In this document: in pieces, positions 55,177 to 63,028 of the stretch
How positions within the stretch are numbered: position 1 is the first letter of the stretch
Layout: the number at the start of each line of letters is the position of its first letter
From: Bradyrhizobium iriomotense
GTDB lineage: Bacteria > Pseudomonadota > Alphaproteobacteria > Rhizobiales > Xanthobacteraceae
Direction: 5' to 3'
Assembly: GCF_018130765.1 (NCBI RefSeq)
Contig: NZ_JAFCJZ010000008.1
Location: 186,001 to 250,000, forward strand
Length of the DNA: 64,000 nt
Program-made: the position numbers and the translations under genes
Notes under the pieces: generated by a model
Told to the model about the DNA's origin: nothing
Databases searched by the model: none
The model's input: only the letters and a program-made list of their open reading frames with translations

Positions 55177-57096
55177 TCAATGCGCCACCTGCCGGTAGAT
55201 CGCCGGCAGCGCCGCGGGCAATCGCTTGATGTTGCCGACGATCGCATAGCCGCTGCGGCCGAACAGCGTCGGAAAATAGGATTGCGCCGCCGCATCGATC
55301 GTCACGCCGAAGACCGCGATGCCGAGCCGGCGCGCTTCCTGCACGGACTTCCTTGTGTCTTCGAGCGCAAAGCGTCCCTCATAGTGGTCGACGTCGTTCG
55401 GCTTGCCGTCGGTGAGGACGAGCAGCAGCTTCTTGCGCTGCGGCTGGCGCGCAAGCTCGGCCGAGGCGTGGCGCACCGCCGCGCCGATGCGCGTGTAATA
55501 GCCGGGCCTGAGTGCGCCGATGCGGCGCTCGACCACGCCGCTCATCGGCTCGCCGAACGCCTTGACGGTTTCGAGCCGCACCCAGGAGCGCCGGCGCGAG
55601 GTGAAGGTCAGGATGCTGTGGTGATCGCCGCAGGCCGACAGCCCGTGCGCAAGCACGAGCAGCGCCTCCTTCTCGACGTCGAGCACGCGGTAGCCATCGG
55701 CCCATGCATCCGTCGAGAGCGAGACGTCGACCAGCAGCGTGACGGCGAGATCGTGCCCTTGCGGGCGCATCGCCATGTGGACGCGGTCGAGACCGGCGCC
55801 ATTGCCGCCGGCCCGAAGATCGCACCTCGCACGCACCAGCGCATCGAGGTCGAGGTCGTGCCCGTCGGCCTGGGCCCGCATCAATTCATGACGCGGACGC
55901 AGGACCTCGAAGCGTCGACGCACCTGGCGGATGTGGCGGCGCATGGTCTCGTCAGGCGTCCAGCTTTCGCCGGTCTCCGAAGCGGCAGATGCGAGCACGC
56001 GGCAATGATCGGGCAGATAGGAGCTGCTGCGATAATCCCATTCGGGATAGGTCAGGTCCGCGTTGAGGCGCGAAGCATCGAGGGCCTCCGGCGGCAGGTC
56101 GAGATCGAACTTGAACCGGCTCGCCGGCTTGCCGCTGCGGCGGCTGAGCGTGATTTCTTCCAGGTCATCGGCGGCCTTCTGCGCGTCCTCGTCCTCGCTG
56201 TCGTCCGCGGGGCGATCGACATTGACCATCTCGGCCATCGCCAGGATTTTTTCGAAGCGGTTGAGCACGAAGGGATCGCGGCGATTGGCGCCGTCCTCGC
56301 GCTCACGGACGGCGAAGCGCTTGCGATTGTCCTGGGTCGTAGGCTCCGCGCCAGCAGCGCACTCGTCCTCGCCCGCATGTGCGGGCGACAGCTCGCGCGT
56401 CCAGCAATCGCCCCACAGCGGGCACGGCAGGATCGGATGATAGCCCGGCGGCGCCTTGTCCGGCAGCGGCCCCGTTCCCATCATGGCCGGCCACAATTGT
56501 CCCGCGGGCGCAGGTCCAGCGCCGAGCAGGGCGAGAACGATCTGCTCGATCTCCTGCTCGATGCGCGGCAGGGGACGCCGCGGCCGGGCCTCGGCGGTCG
56601 CCGCGGCCAGCTGCGCGTAGTCGGCGACGAGCCCGGGGAATTGCGTGAGCACGAAGACCGCTGTTTCGGCGGCGCGGCGCAGCACGAGGAGATCGCGCCG
56701 GAGCGGATCGGCCTCGGTGATCGCCTCGATCGGCGCGACCGCGAACCATGCCGCGAGCCAGCGATAGAGCGACGCATTGAGCTCGCTGTCGCCGAAGATC
56801 GCAATGCTGTCGGGAAGGAAGATGGTCGCGGCGTCGCGGCCGGGCTGTTCGAGGCGCTCGTCGCCGAGGCCGATGCGTTGCCGCCAGCCGAGCCGATGGG
56901 TGGACTTGCGCGCGCCGGCGCTCGCGATCTGCACACCCGTCTCGCCGCCGAGCGCGCGGAACATCACCGCGAGCCTGTTTCTCATCTCGGCAAGCGTCAC
57001 CGCGTGATCGGCGTGAACCGGATAGCTGGCGGTGCCGCCAACCATTTTGTGCCAGGCACGGCCGACCGTCTCCTCCAGTTCGAGGAAGTCGAGCAT
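55177..57096 (-). CDS. norD: Nitric oxide reductase activation protein NorD (von Willebrand A domain)
   Basis: 639 residues. The C-terminal third is a von Willebrand A-type domain with the metal site DVSLSTDAW and later LVLTDGKPNDVDHYEG. The N-terminal and central parts are helical and acidic (ADDSEDEDAQKAADDLEE), as in NorD/CbbO proteins. Works with the NorQ ATPase to activate or insert metal into cNOR. Last gene of norEFCBQD; its start is ten bases from the norQ stop. Confidence 0.93.
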   Translation of the reverse strand: MLDFLELEETVGRAWHKMVGGTASYPVHADHAVTLAEMRNRLAVMFRALGGETGVQIASAGARKSTHRLGWRQRIGLGDERLEQPGRDAATIFLPDSIAIFGDSELNASLYRWLAAWFAVAPIEAITEADPLRRDLLVLRRAAETAVFVLTQFPGLVADYAQLAAATAEARPRRPLPRIEQEIEQIVLALLGAGPAPAGQLWPAMMGTGPLPDKAPPGYHPILPCPLWGDCWTRELSPAHAGEDECAAGAEPTTQDNRKRFAVREREDGANRRDPFVLNRFEKILAMAEMVNVDRPADDSEDEDAQKAADDLEEITLSRRSGKPASRFKFDLDLPPEALDASRLNADLTYPEWDYRSSSYLPDHCRVLASAASETGESWTPDETMRRHIRQVRRRFEVLRPRHELMRAQADGHDLDLDALVRARCDLRAGGNGAGLDRVHMAMRPQGHDLAVTLLVDVSLSTDAWADGYRVLDVEKEALLVLAHGLSACGDHHSILTFTSRRRSWVRLETVKAFGEPMSGVVERRIGALRPGYYTRIGAAVRHASAELARQPQRKKLLLVLTDGKPNDVDHYEGRFALEDTRKSVQEARRLGIAVFGVTIDAAAQSYFPTLFGRSGYAIVGNIKRLPAALPAIYRQVAH

Positions 57097-57106
57097 GGGA
57101 CCCGCC

Positions 57107-57919
57107 TCACCCGATCACGGCACGTGCGACGTCGAGCAGCGCCGCCTTGACGTCGGCATCGTCGGTCAGCGGCTCGATCATGCCGGCGAGCACGGCATCG
57201 GCAATCGGCATGCCGGCGGCGATCAAGGTCGCACAATAGACCACGAGGCGGGTCGAGACGCCCTCCTCGAGATCGTGGCCCTTGAGTGCGCGCAGCCGGC
57301 CGGCCAGCGCCACCAGCGGCCGCACCCGATCCGGCGACAATCCGCTCTCGGCCGCGACCACTGCGATCTCCTGCTCGGACGGGAGGAAGCCGAATTCGAT
57401 GGCGACGAAGCGCTGCCGAGTCGACGGCTTCAGCGCCTTCAGCAGCGTCTGGTAGCCGGGATTGTAGGAGACCACGAGCATGAAGCTGTTGGGCGCGGCG
57501 AGTTCCTCGCCGGTGCGCTCCAACGGCAGGATGCGGCGGTCGTCGGTGAGCGGATGCAGCACGACGGTGACGTCCTTGCGCGCCTCCACGACCTCGTCGA
57601 GATAGCAGATGCCGCCCTCGCGCACCGCGCGCGTCAATGGACCGTCGGCCCACACGGTATCGCCGCCCCGCAAGAGATAGCGGCCGGTGAGATCGGCCGC
57701 GGTGAGGTCGTCGTGGCAGGCGACGGTGTGGAGCGGCAGGCCGAGCCGCGCCGCCATATGCGCGACGAAGCGGGTCTTGCCGCAGCCGGTGGGACCCTTC
57801 AGCAGCACCGGAAGCTGATGCCGCCAGGCGTGCTCGAACAACGCGCATTCGTTTCCGCTGGCGACATAAGGCGGCAGCGCTGGTGCCGGTGCCGTGACGG
57901 CGTGAAGGGCAGCTTTCAT
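57107..57919 (-). CDS. norQ: NorQ/CbbQ-type MoxR AAA+ ATPase
   Basis: 270 residues from the ATG at 57919 (GGAG seven bases before). Walker A GPTGCGKTRF, Walker B GICYLDEVVEARKD, sensor Asn in VVSYNPGYQ and an arginine-finger region STRQRFVAIEF identify a MoxR-type ATPase of the NorQ branch. Acts with NorD to assemble active nitric oxide reductase. Sits between norB and norD. Confidence 0.93.
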   Translation of the reverse strand: MKAALHAVTAPAPALPPYVASGNECALFEHAWRHQLPVLLKGPTGCGKTRFVAHMAARLGLPLHTVACHDDLTAADLTGRYLLRGGDTVWADGPLTRAVREGGICYLDEVVEARKDVTVVLHPLTDDRRILPLERTGEELAAPNSFMLVVSYNPGYQTLLKALKPSTRQRFVAIEFGFLPSEQEIAVVAAESGLSPDRVRPLVALAGRLRALKGHDLEEGVSTRLVVYCATLIAAGMPIADAVLAGMIEPLTDDADVKAALLDVARAVIG

Positions 57920-57981
57920 GGTCATTCTCCGCAATTCACATTGAGACGGCGGCCGCGGCAAACCGCAGCCGCCATGTGCGT

Positions 57982-59328
57982 CTACTCAGCCGGTTGCAGC
58001 GCGGCCGGAATGGCCGCCGTCTTCTCGCGGCCGGGCACCAGCACGGCCCAGACGAACATCAGCGCAGAGATCGCGACGAACGCGCCGGAGCCGAGCCGGA
58101 CCCAGTAGAACATCGCGAGCTGGTCCTGCACGTCCATGTAGCCCTGGCCGAGCACGCGCTGGAGATGGACCTGGACCACGCCGGCGAAGGTCAGCGCGAA
58201 GGTCATCACCATCATGGCGGTGCACATGATCCAGAAGCTGGTCATGGAGAGCCACTGGTTATAGGGCGCGCGTCCCTTGAGCTGCGGGATCGCATAGGCC
58301 ATGACGGACAGATTGAGCATCACATAGGCGCCGAAGAAGGCGAGATGGCCGTGCGCCGCGGTGACCTGCGTGCCGTGGGTGTAGTAGTTCACCGAGGACA
58401 GCGTGTGCAGGAAGCCCCAGACGCCGGCGCCAAGGAACGCCATCACCGAGCAGCCGACCGACCACAACAGCGCAGCGCGGTTCGGATGCTTGCGGCCGGC
58501 CTTCCAGGTCATCTGCACCGTGAAAATCACCATGGTGAAGAACGGCGCCACCTCCAGCGTCGAGAACAGCGAGCCGATCCACTGCCAGTAGCCGGGCGCG
58601 CCGATCCAGTAGAAGTGATGGCCGGTGCCGAGGATGCCGGAGAACAGCGCGAGCCCGATAATGACATAGAGCCACTTCTCCACCACCTCGCGGTCGATGC
58701 CGTTGAGCTTGATCATGAGATAGGCGAGCACGGAGGCCATGATCAGCTCCCAGACGCCCTCGACCCAGAGATGGACGACGTACCACCAGTACATCTTGTC
58801 GACCGCGAGGTTCGCCGGATTGTAGAAGGCGAACAGGAAGAAGATCGCAACGCCCCACAGGCCGAACAAGAGGATGTTGGTGACGGTGGTCTTGCGGCCC
58901 TTCAGCGCCGTCATGGTGACGTTGAACAGGAACATCAGGCAGACGACGACGATGCCGACCTTGATGATGAAGGGCTGCTCGAGGAATTCGCGGCCCTCGT
59001 GATAGTGGAAGAGGTAGCCGACGACGGCGACGCCCGCGGCGCCGAAGAACATCCAGAACTGGATCTTCGCGAGCAGCGGGCTGTACAGCTCGGTCTCGGT
59101 TTCCTCGGGCAGCAGGTAGTAGGTCGCGCCCATGAAGCCGATCAGCGACCACACGATCAGCGCGTTAGTGTGGATCATCCTGACGATGTTGAACGGCAGG
59201 AGGGTCGAGAGCGTGTTGGGCAGGACGTAGATGGTTCCGGCGAGCAGGCCGAACAGGACCTGGGCCAGGAACAGCGTCAGCGCGCCGTAGAAATACAGCA
59301 TCGCGACTTTCTGAGTTTGGTATTTCAT
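57982..59328 (-). CDS. norB: Nitric oxide reductase large subunit NorB
   Basis: 448 residues, the usual cNorB length, from the ATG beginning MKYQTQKVAMLYFYGALTLF. About 12 membrane segments. Histidines expected to bind haems and the non-haem iron are visible in HTNALIVWSLIGF, WWYVVHLWVEGVWEL (with its Glu), GTGHHFYW and HGHLAFFGAYVML. Reduces two NO to N2O at a haem b3/FeB centre in the inner membrane. Follows norC and precedes norQ. Confidence 0.96.
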   Translation of the reverse strand: MKYQTQKVAMLYFYGALTLFLAQVLFGLLAGTIYVLPNTLSTLLPFNIVRMIHTNALIVWSLIGFMGATYYLLPEETETELYSPLLAKIQFWMFFGAAGVAVVGYLFHYHEGREFLEQPFIIKVGIVVVCLMFLFNVTMTALKGRKTTVTNILLFGLWGVAIFFLFAFYNPANLAVDKMYWWYVVHLWVEGVWELIMASVLAYLMIKLNGIDREVVEKWLYVIIGLALFSGILGTGHHFYWIGAPGYWQWIGSLFSTLEVAPFFTMVIFTVQMTWKAGRKHPNRAALLWSVGCSVMAFLGAGVWGFLHTLSSVNYYTHGTQVTAAHGHLAFFGAYVMLNLSVMAYAIPQLKGRAPYNQWLSMTSFWIMCTAMMVMTFALTFAGVVQVHLQRVLGQGYMDVQDQLAMFYWVRLGSGAFVAISALMFVWAVLVPGREKTAAIPAALQPAE

Positions 59329-59377
59329 CTCGGGTTCTCTCTGTCTTGAAAGAGGCAAGGGCTTGAAAGCTGCGTGC

Positions 59378-59830
59378 TCAGCCGGCCTTGTTCGGCGGCC
59401 ACTCCTGGCGCTTGATCGTCGAGGTCCATTGCAGGAAGTCGGCGAGATCGTTGAGCTCCTGGTCGGTGAGGTTGAACTGCGGCATCTGCCGCCGGCCCGG
59501 TGCGCCCGAGGGCTGCGCCTGCATCCAGGCCTTCAGCGTCTCGCGCGCGCCGGCCGGGTCCTCCTTGCCGCCCCAGCGATCCCAGACGTTGCCGACCTCG
59601 GGCGCGAAGTAGGCGCCCTCGCCCAGCAGCGTGTGGCAGTTGATGCAGGAGTTCTTCTCCCAGACATGCTTGCCGCGGGCGACCGACGACGTCAGCGTCG
59701 TTGCGTCGGTCGAGTTCGTGGCCATGTAGTAATGGCTGTGCGCCGTCAGCCCTATGAAGATGGCGAAGAAAAAGGCCGAGCCGCCGTAGAACACGTTTCG
59801 AGCGGCCGACTTGGTCAGGCGTTCAGCCAT
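59378..59830 (-). CDS. norC: Nitric oxide reductase cytochrome c subunit NorC
   Basis: 150 residues. One N-terminal membrane anchor (NVFYGGSAFFFAIFIGLTAH) holds a periplasmic cytochrome c domain with CINCH and an axial-Met candidate in RRQMPQFNLTDQELND. The ATG is preferred over an upstream TTG because GGA is better spaced. Passes electrons to NorB. Confidence 0.96.
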   Translation of the reverse strand: MAERLTKSAARNVFYGGSAFFFAIFIGLTAHSHYYMATNSTDATTLTSSVARGKHVWEKNSCINCHTLLGEGAYFAPEVGNVWDRWGGKEDPAGARETLKAWMQAQPSGAPGRRQMPQFNLTDQELNDLADFLQWTSTIKRQEWPPNKAG

Positions 59831-59925
59831 TGCCAATCCTTTCCGGTTGTTTGCCTAGAGAATGCGATGCTGCGATTTATTGCCGATTGGCCCGGCTCGT
59901 TCTTTGTCAGGGCGCAATGAGCGCA

Positions 59926-60192
59926 TCAGATCAGGACGACGATGGCCGAGGCGAGCCAGGCAAGCAGCAGCACGGTCAGGATCCAGGTCGCGACGAGCCC
60001 GCGCCAGAGCGCGGGCACGGCGCGAAGATCCATGAAATCGAGCGCAATCCGGTGGCCCTTGAGGGCGGCGAAGGCGAGCAGCAGGGCATTGCCGAGCAGC
60101 GGCCTCGGCATCAACGGAGGCAGCAGGATGGTCGCGAGCGCGAGGCCGATCAGCACGATCCAGGTGATGTCGATACGATCCGGCATCGTCAT
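59926..60192 (-). CDS. norF: Small membrane protein NorF
   Basis: 88 residues, start overlapping the norE stop (ATGA). Two to three membrane segments (ITWIVLIGLALATILLPPLM; GLVATWILTVLLLAWLASAI). Position, size and the HRIALDFMDLRAVPALWRG segment match NorF, an accessory of nitric oxide reduction whose precise role is unsettled. Confidence 0.82.
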   Translation of the reverse strand: MTMPDRIDITWIVLIGLALATILLPPLMPRPLLGNALLLAFAALKGHRIALDFMDLRAVPALWRGLVATWILTVLLLAWLASAIVVLI

Positions 60193-60764
60193 TTCGCCAG
60201 ATAGAGAATCGGGAACATGACGATCCAGACCAGATCGACCATGTGCCAGAAGGCCGTTCCCGTCTCGACGCCGGAGACCTCGGCCCGGCGACAGACCACG
60301 GCGAGAATGACGATGCCGAGGCCGACATGCAGAAGATGAAAACCGGTCAGCAGGAAGTAGAGCGTGAAGAACGGGCTGGTTTCGAGCCCGACGCCACGCC
60401 CGATCTCTTCGGCGTATTCGGCGAGCTTGATTGCGATGAAGAGACCGCCGAGCGCCATCGCGCCGAAGATCCAGTATCGCGCCACCTGCCGTTCGCCGGC
60501 GCGCGCGGCCTTCGTCGCTCTTGCCGCCGCCCAGCCGCTGGTCACCAGCACGATTGTGTTGAGGCCGGCGAGGTTCGAATCGAGCGTTGCCTGCCCGGCC
60601 GCGAACACCGCGGGGTGGATCGCGCGGGCGACCGTGAAGGCGCCGAGGAACAGGCCAAAGGCGACGAGTTCGCTGAAGATCAGCACCCAGATCATGGGAT
60701 CGCCGGGGAGATCCTCGAGGATGCCCCAGCCGGTTCCCTGTTGTTCGCAATCGGCCGTCGACAT
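60189..60764 (-). CDS. norE: NorE, cytochrome-oxidase-subunit-III-like
   Basis: 191 residues, about five membrane segments (WVLIFSELVAFGLFLGAFTV first). The SELVAFG, LAEYAEEIGRG and GFHLLHVGLGI motifs mark the CcoIII/NorE family. First gene of the operon. An NnrR-type palindrome lies 55 bases upstream. NorE supports full NO-reductase function but is not catalytic. Confidence 0.92.
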   Translation of the reverse strand: MSTADCEQQGTGWGILEDLPGDPMIWVLIFSELVAFGLFLGAFTVARAIHPAVFAAGQATLDSNLAGLNTIVLVTSGWAAARATKAARAGERQVARYWIFGAMALGGLFIAIKLAEYAEEIGRGVGLETSPFFTLYFLLTGFHLLHVGLGIVILAVVCRRAEVSGVETGTAFWHMVDLVWIVMFPILYLAK

Positions 60765-60818
60765 CTGCTTTCCGGATCAGGACACCGGAAAGACTTAGCT
60801 CGCCCGTCCAGTTCGGAA

Positions 60819-60834
60819 TTTGTCGCAGGACAAA
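60819..60834. promoter_or_regulatory. NnrR/Dnr-type palindrome upstream of nor operon
   Basis: TTTGTC-GCAG-GACAAA, perfect arms, 54 bases before the norE ATG. CRP/FNR-family NO sensors (NnrR, DNR) act at TTG-rich palindromes of this spacing upstream of nor genes. The NnrR gene itself is not in the window. Confidence 0.65.
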
Positions 60835-60935
60835 CTGGGGAATTGCCGGGCGCTTGTTTGCGCCGACGCAACGTCCGGCCGGCCAGGACGCGCTACGCAC
60901 AGGCTCAGGGTTCCCAGGGAACGGCGAGCGACGAT

Positions 60936-61091
60936 ATGAGTGATGCACAGATCGGGCTGATGACCGCGACCCCCATCATCATCGCCTTCGCCATCGCGCT
61001 CAGGCGCATGGGGGTGTTGTCGACGGTCGCGACCGTTTCGGCGGTGAGCCTCTCCGTCGCGATCGCGACGGTGCTGTTCACGACGCAGTAG
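60936..61091 (+). CDS. Very small membrane protein
   Basis: 51 residues: MSDAQIGLMTATPIIIAFAI, then ALRRMGVLSTVATVSAVSLS and VAIATVLFTTQ. Two hydrophobic helices separated by a RR turn. A weak GAG ribosome site precedes the ATG. Placed upstream of and divergent from nor, so could share its promoter region; no function known. Confidence 0.5.
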   Translation: MSDAQIGLMTATPIIIAFAIALRRMGVLSTVATVSAVSLSVAIATVLFTTQ

Positions 61092-61249
61092 CGCGGCCCG
61101 CGACTCAGTCGCAGTGCAGCGCGACGTTGCGGCTCTGCACGGCAAGGGGCCTCTGCTGCATGTCGGTTTCGGGCAGCTTTGCTTCCTCCGTCTTGGCTTC
61201 TTTGCGTCGTGCGCTAATATTGCGGTCCACACGACTGGACGAATTCGCC

Positions 61250-61675
61250 ATGCCTGAGATCATCAACCTTGGCGCGCTGCAGCTGACGTTCCTACAGAGC
61301 AAGGATGACACCGCCGGCGGCCTCGATCTGTTCGAGATGACGCTACAGCCGAACGCGCACATGCCGATTCCCCACTATCACGATCGCTGGGACGAAACGA
61401 TCTATGGACTAAGCGGCATCTCGACTTGGCGGGTCAACGCTAAGGATATCGACGTGGCGCCGGGCGAAAGCCTCTTCATCAAGCGCGGAGTGGTGCACGG
61501 TTTCATCAACCGTTCGCCCCGACCGGCGACTTGCCTGTGCATCCTCAGCCCAGGCGTACTCGGCCCGCAATACTTCAAGGACATGGCGGCCCTGCTATCG
61601 GCCGGCACACCTGATCCGGCCAAAATGAAGGAAACAATGCTGCGCTATGGACTGGTTCCTGTGATGCAATCCTGA
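61250..61675 (+). CDS. Cupin-domain protein
   Basis: 141 residues from an ATG giving MPEIINLGALQLTFLQSKDD. Cupin motif 1 MPIPHYHDRWDETIYGLSGI (two His and Glu) and motif 2 LFIKRGVVHGFINRS (His) are intact. C-terminal helical tail PDPAKMKETMLRYGLVP. Single-domain metal-binding cupin, function unknown. The stop is followed by a small palindromic repeat. Confidence 0.85.
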   Translation: MPEIINLGALQLTFLQSKDDTAGGLDLFEMTLQPNAHMPIPHYHDRWDETIYGLSGISTWRVNAKDIDVAPGESLFIKRGVVHGFINRSPRPATCLCILSPGVLGPQYFKDMAALLSAGTPDPAKMKETMLRYGLVPVMQS

Positions 61676-61785
61676 GGATGAGTGCGGCGCGAGCGTGGTG
61701 GAGTCAGATGGCCGAAGCGTTCGCCATAGCTCAAGGGGCGCTGGCGAAAGGCGCGCTCAGCGCTTTCGTCGTATGCATTGAAATT

Positions 61786-61817
61786 GGTGGGCACGGCGCG
61801 ATGCGCCTTTGCCCACC
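61786..61817. repeat. Small palindrome GGTGGGCA ... TGCCCACC
   Basis: An 8-bp perfect inverted repeat with a 16-base loop lies between the cupin and the sugar permease genes, which converge. The form (GTGGGCA...GCGC...TGCCCAC) is a common short intergenic palindrome in this genome type. May also serve as a terminator. Confidence 0.5.
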
Positions 61818-61837
61818 CTACGGCACTGCCGGTGTGG

Positions 61838-63028
61838 CTACCGCCGCTGGTTATACACGTCGATGCACACGGCCCCCAGCAGCACCAGGCCCTTGATGAC
61901 CTGCTGATAGTCGATGCCGATGCCGAGGATGGACATGCCGTTGTTCATCACGCCCATGATCATGGCACCGACCACGGCGCCGCCGACACGGCCGACGCCG
62001 CCATAGGCCGAGGCGCCGCCGATGAAGCAGGCGGCGATGACGTCGAGCTCGAAGCCGAGGCCGGCCTTGGGCGTCGCGGTGTTGAGGCGCGCGGCGAAGA
62101 CGAGGCCGGCGAGTGCGGCCAGCACGCCCATGTTGACGAAGGTGAGGAAGGTCAGCCGCTCGGTCTTGATGCCGGACAGGCTCGCCGCCTTGGCGTTGCC
62201 GCCGACCGCGTAGATCTGCCGGCCGATCACGGTGCGGCGGGTGACGAAGCCATAGAGCGCGATCAGCGCGGTCATGATCACCAGCACGTTGGGCAGGCCG
62301 CGATGCGAGGCGATCAGATAGGTGAAATAGAGCACGGCGCAGGCGAGCAAAATGCTCTTGCCGAGGAAGAACGCATAAGGCTCGACCTCGATGCCGTGCG
62401 CCTGCTCCCGCGACCTCCCCTTGGCGCTGGCATAGACGAGGCCGAGCGCGAGCACGGCGCCGATCAGCATCGAGGTCGGATGCAGCGTGCCGGCCTCGGG
62501 CAGCAGCTCCGGAATGAAGCCCGACGACAGTTTTTGGAAGGTCGGCGGGAACGGCCCGAGCGACTGGCCTTGCAACACCGCAAGCGCCAGCCCCTTGAAC
62601 ACCAGCATGCCCGCCAGCGTCACGATGAAGGACGGGATCTTGAAATAGGCCACCCAATAGCCCTGCGCCGCACCGATGGCGGCGCCGAGTGCGAGACAGG
62701 CGATGAAGGCGAGCGTGTAGTCTACCTTGTAGGTCACCATGAGAAGCGCGGCCACGGCGCCGATGAAGCCCGCGACCGAACCGACCGAAAGGTCGATATG
62801 GCCGGTGACGATCACCAGCAGCATGCCCAGCGCCATGATGACGATGTAGCTGTTCTGGAGGACCAGGTTGGTCAGGTTGAGCGGCTGCAGCAGCGTGCCG
62901 CCGGTCATGACCTGGAAGAACAGCATGATCGCAATCAACGACAGCAGCATGCCGTAATTGCGTAAGTTGTTCTTGATGAAGCTGCCGTGCCGGCGCTCCT
63001 CGGGCAGCGATACCGTCTTGTCGGTCAT
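61838..63028 (-). CDS. Multiple-monosaccharide ABC transporter permease (XylH/GguB-like)
   Basis: 396 residues, about ten membrane segments, the large permease type of ribose/xylose importers. VIVTGHIDLSVGSVAGFIGA and NAKAASLSGIKTERLTFLTF are family signatures. The long hydrophilic loop near the middle (AKGRSREQAHGIEVEPYAFF) fits the GguB/MmsB form. The ATG overlaps the stop of the ATPase gene upstream. Confidence 0.92.
   Translation of the reverse strand: MTDKTVSLPEERRHGSFIKNNLRNYGMLLSLIAIMLFFQVMTGGTLLQPLNLTNLVLQNSYIVIMALGMLLVIVTGHIDLSVGSVAGFIGAVAALLMVTYKVDYTLAFIACLALGAAIGAAQGYWVAYFKIPSFIVTLAGMLVFKGLALAVLQGQSLGPFPPTFQKLSSGFIPELLPEAGTLHPTSMLIGAVLALGLVYASAKGRSREQAHGIEVEPYAFFLGKSILLACAVLYFTYLIASHRGLPNVLVIMTALIALYGFVTRRTVIGRQIYAVGGNAKAASLSGIKTERLTFLTFVNMGVLAALAGLVFAARLNTATPKAGLGFELDVIAACFIGGASAYGGVGRVGGAVVGAMIMGVMNNGMSILGIGIDYQQVIKGLVLLGAVCIDVYNQRR

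Noticed and set aside
55180..57150. A 656-codon plus-strand frame opposite norD
   Set aside because: Antisense of norD; composition is Arg/Glu-rich with no motif, while norD has a clear von Willebrand A domain.
57976..59349. A long plus-strand frame opposite norB
   Set aside because: Same antisense effect as above; norB is unmistakable.
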